DNA of 33,413 nucleotides, from the NCBI RefSeq assembly GCF_900107765.1, contig NZ_FNQY01000036.1, forward strand, positions 1 through 33,413, given 5' to 3'. This stretch comes from Arachidicoccus rhizosphaerae (GTDB lineage Bacteria > Bacteroidota > Bacteroidia > Chitinophagales > Chitinophagaceae). Shown one piece after another: positions 16,991 through 25,481 of the stretch; position 1 is the stretch's first letter; the number at the start of each line of letters is the position of its first letter. The position numbers were made by a program, and so were the translations under genes. The notes beneath the pieces are model-generated. The model searched no databases. It was not told the DNA's origin and worked only from the letters and a program-made list of their open reading frames with translations.

Positions 16991-19900
16991 ATGAAAAAAC
17001 TGCTTTTGGGGATATGCACTTTGCTGACAGGAGCCTTGTCGGCACAGATCACCCCGCTATGGCTGCAAAATCCAGCCATTTCTCCGGATGGGCAAACCAT
17101 TGCATTTGGATATAAGGGTACGCTGTATACAGTCAGTGCTCAGGGAGGGACAGCCATTCCACTAACGCTTTTTGATGCACATAATATGATGCCCGTATGG
17201 AGTCATGATGGAAAACAAATCGCCTTTGCCAGCGACAGATACGGTAATTTTGATGTATTTGTAATGCCGGCCAGCGGAGGAACACCCAAAAGGCTTACGA
17301 TGAACAGTGCAGGTGATTATCCTTATGATTTTTCACCAGATAATAAAAAGGTACTGTTTAAATCTGCCAGAAATGCACCGGCTAAGAGTGTCCGGTTTAG
17401 CTCCTCGCTGTTTCCGATGGTCTATACCGTTGCGGTTACCGGAGGCCGCCCTTTGCTAGTCAGTGCTGCCGGTATGTCCACTGCTCATTATAATGCTAAA
17501 GGCAATGAAATTGTTTTTGAAGATATTAAAGGGTATGAAAGTGATCAGCGAAAGCACGCGACTTCTGCCGTGACCAGAGATATCTGGGTCATGGATATTG
17601 CAAAGAATACCTATAGAAAAATCAGTGCCTTCAAAGGAGAAGACCGGGAGCCGATTTTTGCAGCTGACGATAATAGTATTTATTACCTGAGTGAGAAAAA
17701 CGGAACGCAAAATGTGTATCAACAGACGGCAGATCTGAATGCTGCCCCTACTCTACTCACTGATTTTAAAGACAATCCCGTTCGTTATTTAAGCCGGTCC
17801 ACAGATAATACACTATGTTTTACCTGGAACGGAGAAATTTATACCCTGCGCGGGGGAGCCAAACCCAATAAGGTAATCATTAATCTATCCAATGACGGAG
17901 ATGCAGGAATTGCCAAAGAAAAAAAAGTAAACGGGAATATCAGTGAATTTGCACTCTCGCCTAACGGGAAAGAAATTGCATTTGTCTCCAGAGGAGAGGT
18001 TTTTGTGACTGCTGTAAAAGACGGAGAAACCAAACGTATAACCAATACTGCTGAACAGGAAAGGATGGTTCAGTGGGCACCGGATGGCAGGTCCCTGATT
18101 TATGCTACAGAAAGAGGCGATAGCTGGGATATTTATAAGGCATCGATAATCCGCAAGGAAGAACCTTATTTTTACGCTTCTACAGTTATTAAAGAAGAGC
18201 CACTGATTGCAACAGATAAGGATGAGTATCAGCCCAAGCTTTCTCCCGATGGTAAAAAGATTGCCTACGTGGAGGAGCGCAATGTATTGAAAGTATACAC
18301 GATCGCCACTAAGAAAACGGTTACGCTATTGCCAGAGGGTCATAACCATTCCTATTCAGACGGTGACTGGGATTTTAACTGGAGTCCGGATAGCCGCTGG
18401 ATAATCACAGATGATGAAATGGGGTATTTCGCCTCCAGCAATACAGCGCTCATAGCAGCAGATGGTACGGGTACGATTACTTATCCCGTCAACAGCGGAT
18501 TTGGAGAATATAATGCCAAATGGGCTTTAGGGGGTAAGATGCTGACCTGGGAAAGCAGCAAACTAGGCAGAAAATCTCTGGCCAGCCAGGGAAGCCAGGA
18601 AGTTGATGTATATGGTGTTTTCTTTGATAAAGAGGCCTATGATCAATTTATTTTAAGCAAAGAAGATTATGCCCTGCTAAAAGAGAAAGAAGCCAAGCCC
18701 GATACAGCCAAAGGAGAAGGCCATAAAGTTACCACGGCCTTAACTGCCCATGACCCGAATAAACAAAAAGATAGTACGGCCAAAGATAATAAGGATTCTA
18801 TCCTGAAACTTGATTTTACCGATCTTGAGCAAAGGCAGGTCAGGCTGACGATAAACAGTTCTTCCATCAGCGATTATGCACTGTCCAATGATGGTTCCAA
18901 ACTCTATTACCTGACGGCTTTTGAAAAGGGGTTTGACCTTTGGGTGACTGAGCCCAGATCACATGACACCAAAATTTTGGCTAAATTAAGCGGATCTCCC
19001 AGTAATTTGGAAATGAGTAAAGACGGGAAAAACCTGTTTATGAGTTCAAATGGCGGATTGATCCAGGTGGATGTTGAGTCTGGCAAAGTAACACCTATTT
19101 CTATAGACGGGAATATGATGCTGGATGCCACCGCAGAGCGCAGGTATATTTTTGAGCATGCATGGCGCCAGGTAAAGAAAAAACTCTACGCACCGGATAT
19201 GAATGGGGTGAATTGGGACGGTTATAAGAAAGTTTATGAGAGATTCCTGCCACATATAAATAATAATTATGATTTCGCCCTCCTGCTCAGTGAGATGCTG
19301 GGAGAACTGGATGTTTCTCATACAGGGGGTCGTTATTATCCTAACCACACCAATCAGGATGAAACCGCTTCGCTGGGGCTTTTATATGATGAAACATACA
19401 TGGGTAAAGGCCTTAAAATTACGGAAGTGATTGCTGGAGGTCCCATTGATCGGACCAAGTCTAATATTAAAGCCGGTGATATTTTGTTGCAGATCAATCA
19501 CCAGCCCATTACGGATAGTATTGACTGGGCGGTTCTCTTGAATCATGAAGCAGGAAAGAATGTTCTTTTAACACTCATGGGTCCTGATAAAAAGACCTGG
19601 GAGGAGAAGATCAGACCCATCAGCCTAGGTAAGGAAGCCGATCTCATGTATAAGCGCTGGACAAAGATTATGGAAAATATGGTCGATAAACTTAGTGGAG
19701 GCAAAATCGGTTATGTACATGTTCAGGGAATGAATGATGGCAGTTTTAGAGAGACATTTGACCAGGTAATGGGTAAAAACAGAGAGAAACAAGCCTTGAT
19801 TGTAGATACCCGCTTTAACGGAGGCGGATGGCTGCATGATGATCTGGTAACTTTCCTGTCTGGAAAAAATTATCTGCGTTTTGCGCCTCAGGGAAATTTA

Positions 19901-20281
19901 TTGAAAGGTGGTGAACCTTTAAATAAGTGGCAAAAACCTAGCTGTGTATTAATGAGTGAAAGCAATTATAGTGATGCATATATTTTCCCTTACGCATATC
20001 AGGAACTAAAAATCGGAAAACTGATTGGTATGCCTGTAGCGGGAACCGGGACTGCCGTTTGGTGGGAAAGACAAATAGATCCGACTCTCATTTTTGGAAT
20101 CCCGATGGTAGCTACTATTGGCAAAGAAAATCGTCCTACTGAAAGATTACAAATCGAACCAGATATTAAGGTGCCCTTATCTTATGAGGATTTCTTAAAG
20201 GGACAAGATGATCAACTGGAAGCAGCAGTTAAGGAAATGTTGAAAGAAGCAGCGGCCAATGGTCAGCGGCAATTACCATAA
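16991..20281 (+). CDS. Tricorn-like S41 peptidase with beta-propeller and PDZ domain
   Basis: A 1096-residue exported protease with a signal peptide (residues 1-18, ending ALSA). The N-terminal two-thirds are WD40-like PD40 propeller repeats (NPAISPDGQTIAFGYKGTLY, PVWSHDGKQIAFASDRYG, PKLSPDGKKIAYVEE and others), followed by an S41 core with an embedded PDZ domain (about 795-870). Catalytic residues align with tricorn: His777 in ELDVSHTGG, nucleophile Ser994 in SNYSDAYIFP, and a Glu in the ENRPTERLQIEP region. Tricorn-type proteases trim peptides into short products; here the signal peptide puts it in the periplasm. A lysine/aspartate-rich linker (about 560-610) separates the two propellers. 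It is monocistronic, ending in a strong terminator. Confidence 0.92.
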   Translation: MKKLLLGICTLLTGALSAQITPLWLQNPAISPDGQTIAFGYKGTLYTVSAQGGTAIPLTLFDAHNMMPVWSHDGKQIAFASDRYGNFDVFVMPASGGTPKRLTMNSAGDYPYDFSPDNKKVLFKSARNAPAKSVRFSSSLFPMVYTVAVTGGRPLLVSAAGMSTAHYNAKGNEIVFEDIKGYESDQRKHATSAVTRDIWVMDIAKNTYRKISAFKGEDREPIFAADDNSIYYLSEKNGTQNVYQQTADLNAAPTLLTDFKDNPVRYLSRSTDNTLCFTWNGEIYTLRGGAKPNKVIINLSNDGDAGIAKEKKVNGNISEFALSPNGKEIAFVSRGEVFVTAVKDGETKRITNTAEQERMVQWAPDGRSLIYATERGDSWDIYKASIIRKEEPYFYASTVIKEEPLIATDKDEYQPKLSPDGKKIAYVEERNVLKVYTIATKKTVTLLPEGHNHSYSDGDWDFNWSPDSRWIITDDEMGYFASSNTALIAADGTGTITYPVNSGFGEYNAKWALGGKMLTWESSKLGRKSLASQGSQEVDVYGVFFDKEAYDQFILSKEDYALLKEKEAKPDTAKGEGHKVTTALTAHDPNKQKDSTAKDNKDSILKLDFTDLEQRQVRLTINSSSISDYALSNDGSKLYYLTAFEKGFDLWVTEPRSHDTKILAKLSGSPSNLEMSKDGKNLFMSSNGGLIQVDVESGKVTPISIDGNMMLDATAERRYIFEHAWRQVKKKLYAPDMNGVNWDGYKKVYERFLPHINNNYDFALLLSEMLGELDVSHTGGRYYPNHTNQDETASLGLLYDETYMGKGLKITEVIAGGPIDRTKSNIKAGDILLQINHQPITDSIDWAVLLNHEAGKNVLLTLMGPDKKTWEEKIRPISLGKEADLMYKRWTKIMENMVDKLSGGKIGYVHVQGMNDGSFRETFDQVMGKNREKQALIVDTRFNGGGWLHDDLVTFLSGKNYLRFAPQGNLLKGGEPLNKWQKPSCVLMSESNYSDAYIFPYAYQELKIGKLIGMPVAGTGTAVWWERQIDPTLIFGIPMVATIGKENRPTERLQIEPDIKVPLSYEDFLKGQDDQLEAAVKEMLKEAAANGQRQLP

Positions 20282-20307
20282 ATCCTTTGGTTGTATGATG
20301 CATGATC

Positions 20308-20350
20308 AGGTTCTGCCTTCAAATTCAAAAATGGAGGCAGAACCTTTTTT
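20308..20350 (+). terminator. Rho-independent terminator of the S41 peptidase gene
   Basis: AGGTTCTGCCT (20308-20318) pairs perfectly with AGGCAGAACCT (20335-20345), an 11-bp stem with a 16-nt loop followed by six T. It begins 27 bp after the stop codon. Confidence 0.88.
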
Positions 20351-20448
20351 AGGCCTAATAACGACTTAAAGAAAATACGACTACCTGCCATTGAGTTGAG
20401 GCCTACGGTTAGAAAAGAAAGCTAAATCAATCAAAAATGGATGGTCCA

Positions 20449-21384
20449 TCAGACTCTGAAATTGCTGGGACTCGTTCCCGTATGCTTTTTAAAGAAATTT
20501 GAAAAATGTGCGGTTTCTTCAAAGCCCAGGGTATAGGCAATCTCCGAAACATTTAAGGTAGTCTGTCTGAGTAGAATTTTGGCCTCCTGTATTAAGCGGC
20601 CGCTGATAATATCCGTGGTGGATTTACCGGTGAGTTCTTTTATGGTTTTATTGAGATGATTGACATGTACAGCCAGCCGGTTGGCATAATCGCTGGCGGT
20701 TCTAAGTGTCAGCCTGTGCGTTTCTGTACCGGAAAATTGTCTTTCCAGCAGTTCTATAAATAAGCCGAGGATCCGTTCTGCTGCGTTTTGTGGGATTCGG
20801 ATACTTTCTTTGGGTTGTAGTTGCTGACCATAATGAATCAGCTCCATCACATAATTTCTGATCAGATCATATTTGTAAGGATAATCCGCCATAATTTCTT
20901 TTTGCATTTTAAAAAAAATATGACTGATCTCTTCCCATTTTGATTTGGAAAGTTCAAAAACGGGTATGCCTGTAGCGTTAAATATGGGAAGTGAGTCTAT
21001 TTGTAATCCTGTTTTAGCAGGGGCTAAAAAATCTTCCGTAAAAACACAAAACTGGCCATCCGGTACACCCTCTAACGGAAACCAATGATAAGGTACCTTT
21101 GGCGTTGCAAATAACAATCCGTACTGCTCTATTTGAATAATCTTATCTGCATACTCAGCCCTGTTTTTGCCACGCATGCAACTTATTTTGTAATAGGCCC
21201 TGCGATTATAGGGCATAATTTTCTTTTCAATAGCATGCTTATAGGTCTGTTGAATATCAAATACATTAAAATGCCCCACTTCTTTTTGAAAATCAGGCGG
21301 TAACAAGGCTTCCAGCATCTGAGATGAATTACCTGCAATTTCCTGGTAAAATTCTTCCAGGGTCGTAGCTTTATGAGGGGTCAT
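20449..21384 (-). CDS. AraC-family transcriptional regulator
   Basis: A 311-residue protein. The C-terminal AraC DNA-binding region (about 210-311) has two helix-turn-helix units and the family pattern ASDYANRLAVHVNHLNKTIKELTGKS ... NVSEIAYTLGFEETAHFSNFFKKHTGTSPSNFR. The N-terminal 200 residues form a cupin-like sensing region (PVFELSKSKW etc.) without a named ligand. It lies 47 bp downstream of the Nudix gene on the same strand, so it is probably in an operon with Nudix and antiporter and may regulate it. No divergent target gene is evident. Confidence 0.9.
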   Translation of the reverse strand: MTPHKATTLEEFYQEIAGNSSQMLEALLPPDFQKEVGHFNVFDIQQTYKHAIEKKIMPYNRRAYYKISCMRGKNRAEYADKIIQIEQYGLLFATPKVPYHWFPLEGVPDGQFCVFTEDFLAPAKTGLQIDSLPIFNATGIPVFELSKSKWEEISHIFFKMQKEIMADYPYKYDLIRNYVMELIHYGQQLQPKESIRIPQNAAERILGLFIELLERQFSGTETHRLTLRTASDYANRLAVHVNHLNKTIKELTGKSTTDIISGRLIQEAKILLRQTTLNVSEIAYTLGFEETAHFSNFFKKHTGTSPSNFRV

Positions 21385-21431
21385 TGTATGGGTAAAAATA
21401 AACAGAAATTTTCATAAAATGAATAGCCGGC

Positions 21432-21890
21432 TTACCGGATGAGTCCCTGCGAGGTTAATTTTTCAAAAGCCATGATGACACCCGGCACTACAGGGGACTG
21501 TTCTTTATATTCCGCTAAGGAAAAATAGCGAATAGCTCCAATCTCACTTGTCGGCTGATAATTTCTATTAGCCGGGCCTATAAAACAATCCTGTTCCATC
21601 ATGGTTCCAGCCTTTTCGCCAAATGCAGGGGCGGTGATATGATAAAAATATTCCAGCTCCCGCGCACTTAGCAGCACCCCTAACTCCTCCTCTATTTCCC
21701 GAATTAAGGACTGCATGGGCGTTTCTGTATGATCCAGCTTGCCGCCTGGCAAATACCAGGCTTTTTTATTTTTACTGTAGGCCAGTAAAAGTTTGTTATC
21801 TTCTATTACCAGAAGACCGGCCGTAGGGATGGTGTTTAAGGCATGATTCACCCCAGAGGAAGAATTCTTTATATTTAGATTATTTTGCAT
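21432..21890 (-). CDS. Nudix hydrolase
   Basis: A 152-residue protein with a complete Nudix box GX5EX7REUXEEXGU at residues 50-72 (G50, E56, R64, E65, E68, E69, G71), the Mg-binding catalytic helix. The fold around it is standard (GLLVIEDNKLLLAYSKNKKAWYLPGG). The substrate cannot be assigned; NUDT1- or ADP-ribose-type house-cleaning activities are all compatible. Spacing to the upstream antiporter gene is 41 bp and to the downstream AraC gene 47 bp, suggesting one transcript. Confidence 0.92.
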   Translation of the reverse strand: MQNNLNIKNSSSGVNHALNTIPTAGLLVIEDNKLLLAYSKNKKAWYLPGGKLDHTETPMQSLIREIEEELGVLLSARELEYFYHITAPAFGEKAGTMMEQDCFIGPANRNYQPTSEIGAIRYFSLAEYKEQSPVVPGVIMAFEKLTSQGLIR

Positions 21891-21931
21891 ATAGAAAAGC
21901 TAAGTTTTCCTGATTGATTTCCAGGTCCATT

Positions 21932-24085
21932 TTAAGGCTGCTTTTTGTTAAAGAAATCTTTAATCCCTTTTCCTAACAGCTCAAAGGCATCTAAAGAGCG
22001 GTTGAGCGGACTTAAATTGATTTCTTCATAATTGTCATCCCCTGTGATCATGCCTTCCTGTTTAGGGAAGATGATGATTTTATTGTTTTGCTCAAAATAC
22101 TTGTCCAATTTATAATGCAGGTGGTCTTGTACGCCCATATAAGAGACTGAGCCATTTCTTGCGGATACCACGACAAATAAGTCTTCCGGTTTGACAAACC
22201 GCGTAAAGCTGACAAAATTATCCCAATCTTCAAAGCCATGGTAAAAATAAGAGATATTCACGCCCATTTTATGAAGCTTCTGTTTAAAGGCACTATGGGT
22301 ATGCGTATGTCCATAATGAAATACAGGTACCGTGAGTTCTTCTGCCAGCCGGATGACTTTATGCACCCATAGATCAAACCCTCTTTCCAGTTCAGCCAAT
22401 GGTGGTGATGCAATGACAATTCTCTTATTTGCAACAAGCGGACTTTGCAGGCGGCAAATAAAAAGATTTTTATCTACACTGCGAATAATACCTTCCATTT
22501 TTTCTCCTATAAATAAATCCAACATACGGGCCCTGTTCGGCCAACTGGTAATGACTAAATCGGCCATGGATTCTTTAGCTACCCTGGCTATACCACTAGC
22601 TGCGTTGTGGTCTAATGTGGTTACAATATTAGCCTTGACTTCCGTGGCAGATGCCAGCGTAATAAATTCATGGAGCTTATTACGGGATTTCAGGATATTT
22701 TCCTCTGCCTCCTGATTATTGGGAACGACTGATAATATGGTAATGGGCGCCTGTGATTTTTTATTTTTAATCAGGACAGCCAATTCGAGTAATTTTTCAA
22801 ATTTAATGGCTTTAGAGGCGGTCACAATAATATTCTCTTTATTACCGGTCTCCTTTTGTTCAGCCTCAATACCCTTGGTTTCATTTTCGATTAAAATGGC
22901 CTTAGCGGACCGTTCAGTGACCAAGGAGGACACAATACAAGTAATCAGAATCAGGATAATGGTTCCGTTTAAAATGTTTTCATCCAGAATTTTTGCTTCA
23001 TACCCTACCAGGATAACGGCCAGTGTTGCGGCTGCATGCGAGCCGCTTAGGCCAAAGATGATGCCTCTTTGATCCTTGGACAATTTAAAAATTTTCTGAG
23101 TACTCCAGGCAGCCAGCCATTTACCACTGATAGCCACAATGGATAAGGTGCCTGCTACCAACAAGGCCATCGGACCTGCCGTGATTACCTGAATATTCAC
23201 CTGCATGCCGACGGCAACCAGAAAAAAGGGGATAAAAAGGGAATTTCCGATAAATTCTATGCGGTTCATGAGTGCCGAGGACTCCGGTATTAATTTATTG
23301 AGCGCGAGGCCTGCCACAAAGGCCCCGATAATTGGCTCCAATCCAATAACCTGAGAAAGAAAAGCTGCAAAAAACACCACAGCTAATACAAAAATATAGT
23401 GCGCATGTTTCTCACTTTCCATTTTCTGGAAAAACCATTTGGCGATTCTTGGAATGACCAGGAACATAAAGGCCGAAAACAATATAATGGCAATCCCCAG
23501 ACTAATAAAAAACTCTTCAGACAAACCCCCTCTGGATTTGCCCAAAATAATGGCCAGTATAATCAATACGGCTGTATCCGTCAGAATGGTCCCTCCTACC
23601 GTCAGTGCTACGGATATGTTTTTAGAAACACCAAGCTTACTGACAATGGGGTAAGAAACCAATGTGTGGGTAGCAAACATACTGGCCGTCAGAAAACTGG
23701 CATCAAAATCATACCCCAGTATATAGCGACATACCGGGTATCCTATAATCAGGGGCAAAAAAAACGTAAAAAAACCAAATACCAGGCTTTTATTACGATG
23801 TTTTTTAAATTGCTGCAGGTCTAGTTCCAACCCGGCAATAAACATGATATATAGAATACCTATTGTAGAAAATAAATGGATAGCAGAATCATTAGCAATG
23901 ATATCCAGACCTTTTGGACCAATTATAATGCCTGAGATAATCAACCCAATCAGGCCGGGCAGATTAAATCTTTTTAAGACAATGGGCGCAAAAAGAATAA
24001 TAAACAGAATTAAGGAAAATATCAGCACAGGGCTAGACAATGGTAGCTGAAATTCCTTAATGAGGTTTTGAAAAATTTGCTGCAT
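21932..24085 (-). CDS. CPA2-family cation:proton antiporter with C-terminal stress-protein-like region
   Basis: A 717-residue protein. Residues about 20-390 are a Kef/NhaS-type Na+/H+ exchanger domain with about 12 transmembrane helices. The CPA2 core motif GGTILTDTAVLII carries the conserved Asp170. Residues about 415-700 are soluble and cytoplasmic and resemble tandem universal-stress-protein modules (VTASKAIKFEKLLELAVLIKNKK, ASGIARVAKESMADLVITSWP), probably a regulatory domain. It exchanges K+ or Na+ for protons at the inner membrane; the ion is not deducible. It is the first gene of a probable antiporter-Nudix-AraC operon. A terminator-like hairpin lies about 110 bp upstream. Confidence 0.92.
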   Translation of the reverse strand: MQQIFQNLIKEFQLPLSSPVLIFSLILFIILFAPIVLKRFNLPGLIGLIISGIIIGPKGLDIIANDSAIHLFSTIGILYIMFIAGLELDLQQFKKHRNKSLVFGFFTFFLPLIIGYPVCRYILGYDFDASFLTASMFATHTLVSYPIVSKLGVSKNISVALTVGGTILTDTAVLIILAIILGKSRGGLSEEFFISLGIAIILFSAFMFLVIPRIAKWFFQKMESEKHAHYIFVLAVVFFAAFLSQVIGLEPIIGAFVAGLALNKLIPESSALMNRIEFIGNSLFIPFFLVAVGMQVNIQVITAGPMALLVAGTLSIVAISGKWLAAWSTQKIFKLSKDQRGIIFGLSGSHAAATLAVILVGYEAKILDENILNGTIILILITCIVSSLVTERSAKAILIENETKGIEAEQKETGNKENIIVTASKAIKFEKLLELAVLIKNKKSQAPITILSVVPNNQEAEENILKSRNKLHEFITLASATEVKANIVTTLDHNAASGIARVAKESMADLVITSWPNRARMLDLFIGEKMEGIIRSVDKNLFICRLQSPLVANKRIVIASPPLAELERGFDLWVHKVIRLAEELTVPVFHYGHTHTHSAFKQKLHKMGVNISYFYHGFEDWDNFVSFTRFVKPEDLFVVVSARNGSVSYMGVQDHLHYKLDKYFEQNNKIIIFPKQEGMITGDDNYEEINLSPLNRSLDAFELLGKGIKDFFNKKQP

Positions 24086-24420
24086 GCAGGACTTGTTCTG
24101 TGGTTAATAACTAGGGTAAATCAGGTAATAAAAGCCACATTAATCGTTATAAATAATTAAGTAATTATCTGGATTAAAGATAGGAAATCTGAATAAAAAA
24201 AGCAGGTTATTTAATAGATAACTTACCTGGTTTTCGATGTTTTTTCGCAGAAAAGACGGCAAAACGTTAAATTTTCCAAATAAATTAGCAGGATTAAATT
24301 CCTGAATTTTATCTTTTTTGATTACTTCCGCCCGGACTGTGGAGTAGGTTGCGGTGTTAAAATTGGATCTTTTTTACATTAGGAGCATTTTTTGTGGCTA
24401 GATTATATAAAAGTAATATC
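24086..24420. other. Divergent intergenic region with one hairpin
   Basis: A 335-bp region between the divergently read antiporter and lipoprotein genes. It holds the hairpin listed at 24195-24229 and AT-rich sequence. No ORF of note was found. Confidence 0.4.
24195..24229 (-). terminator. Terminator-like hairpin in the antiporter leader
   Basis: On the minus strand CAGG...TTAT pairs with ATAACCTG across an 8-nt loop, with a 4-nt bulge, and is followed by seven T (24201-24195). No minus-strand gene ends just before it; the antiporter start is 110 bp after it. It could therefore be a leader attenuator rather than an ordinary terminator. Confidence 0.35.
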
Positions 24421-24666
24421 ATGAAAATACCTACCATTAAATACACAATACTCATTATGGCTACCACTCTAATACTTGGCTGCGGACGTGGAGACCGGCA
24501 ACATCTCAACGATAACCCCAATGATTTAGGAATGCCCGATAGCCCGACCGTAAGCGACAGCCCATTGCCCGGCCAACCAAATGGTTATGCTCCGGCCGGC
24601 AGTGGCAATACGAAAGACACTGCGACGGTTGGTGTGGATAGCACTACCAGGCAAGCTTACCAATAA
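24421..24666 (+). CDS. Small low-complexity lipoprotein
   Basis: An 81-residue protein from the ATG at 24421, chosen because the signal peptide (MKIPTIKYTILIMATTLILGC) begins there; the in-frame start at 24394 adds nine unneeded residues. The lipobox LILGC is good. The mature part of about 60 residues is Asp/Ser/Pro/Asn/Gly-rich and probably disordered (PDSPTVSDSPLPGQPNGYAPAG). Such short lipoproteins are common in Bacteroidota and have no assigned role. The 3' end overlaps the tail of the convergent permease gene by 23 bp. Confidence 0.65.
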   Translation: MKIPTIKYTILIMATTLILGCGRGDRQHLNDNPNDLGMPDSPTVSDSPLPGQPNGYAPAGSGNTKDTATVGVDSTTRQAYQ

Positions 24667-25393
24667 GGGAATGGATCAATAATAAGATTCCTATTAACAG
24701 TAGTAAAAGGTAAACGACTTTAAAAAATAGCCGGGTAGACAATTTAGCATTTAACCAGCGTCCCAGATAAATAGCCGGTAAGGCGGCAGGCAATGCAACT
24801 AAAAAGTCATAACAGACTATGGGCGTAACCAGAGATTTTGCAAAAAAGCATAATAATGCGATTCCGCTTGCCGGTAAAAAGTAAGCCTGCAAGGTAGCTC
24901 TGAATTGTGTTGCATTCCAACCCGCTCTGTCTCCATAAAATACCAGCGGCGGCCCATTTAGTCCGTAAGCGCCCCCTAATACCCCGGAGAGAAACCCCAT
25001 CAGTATGAGCAATACCGTTCTTTTTTGGTGTGGCTGCTTTTTCACAACAGGTTTTTGTAAACTATAGAGGGCGAAAACCGCGATAAATAAACCTAAGAGC
25101 AATTTTGTCCACTGCTCTTCTACCTGCAGCATTAAAAACAATCCAAGTGGAATACCTGGAATGGCGGATAAGATGAGAGCCTTGGCATCCTTTAAGTGTA
25201 TATGCTGATGATCCTGAATCAGGATTAACAGGGCAATGGAAACAGAGAGCATAAGGGCCAGTGGGACGGCCACTGATAAAGGTAATAACAGGGCAAGTAA
25301 GGGAACCGCCACCAGGGCTTCACCAAATCCAAAAGCTGACCTGATGAAACTGGCCAGAAAACTGATTAAAATAATTGCCGGAATAAATTGCAT
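24644..25393 (-). CDS. TauE/SafE-family permease (putative sulfite/organosulfonate exporter)
   Basis: A 249-residue protein with about eight hydrophobic helices and the two internally repeated TauE/SafE halves (FIRSAFGFGEALVAVPLLALLLPL and GFLSGVLGGAYGLNGPPLVFY). I take the ATG at 25393 (MQFIPAIILI). A TTG-initiated extension to 25426 would put the start inside a strong hairpin. It transports an anion at the inner membrane; sulfite, sulfonates or related compounds are the family guess, and no sulfur genes are nearby to support one. It lies 88 bp downstream of nrdA on the same strand. Confidence 0.87.
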   Translation of the reverse strand: MQFIPAIILISFLASFIRSAFGFGEALVAVPLLALLLPLSVAVPLALMLSVSIALLILIQDHQHIHLKDAKALILSAIPGIPLGLFLMLQVEEQWTKLLLGLFIAVFALYSLQKPVVKKQPHQKRTVLLILMGFLSGVLGGAYGLNGPPLVFYGDRAGWNATQFRATLQAYFLPASGIALLCFFAKSLVTPIVCYDFLVALPAALPAIYLGRWLNAKLSTRLFFKVVYLLLLLIGILLLIHSLIGKLAW

Positions 25394-25402
25394 AATATAA
25401 AG

Positions 25403-25438
25403 CAGATAGCCGCTTTGCCCGAGCAAAACGGCTATCTG
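25403..25438 (-). other. Strong hairpin between nrdA and the TauE/SafE gene
   Basis: CAGATAGCCG (25403-25412) pairs with CGGCTATCTG (25429-25438). Inside, TTTGC (25414-25418) pairs with GCAAA (25423-25427), leaving one mismatch and a 4-nt loop, so the stem totals 15 bp. It ends 10 bp before the permease ATG. Only a poor T tract follows on the minus strand (CTTTATATT), so it may be a weak terminator after nrdA, an mRNA-processing site or a translation-control hairpin. Confidence 0.55.
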
Positions 25439-25481
25439 AAAAAATTAAATATCAAAAATTAAAACAAGTTAGAGCCTTCAG

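Noticed and set aside
23399-23824. 141-codon plus-strand frame across the antiporter
   Set aside because: Antisense shadow; protein is low-complexity Gln/Asn/Lys-rich and unlike any family.
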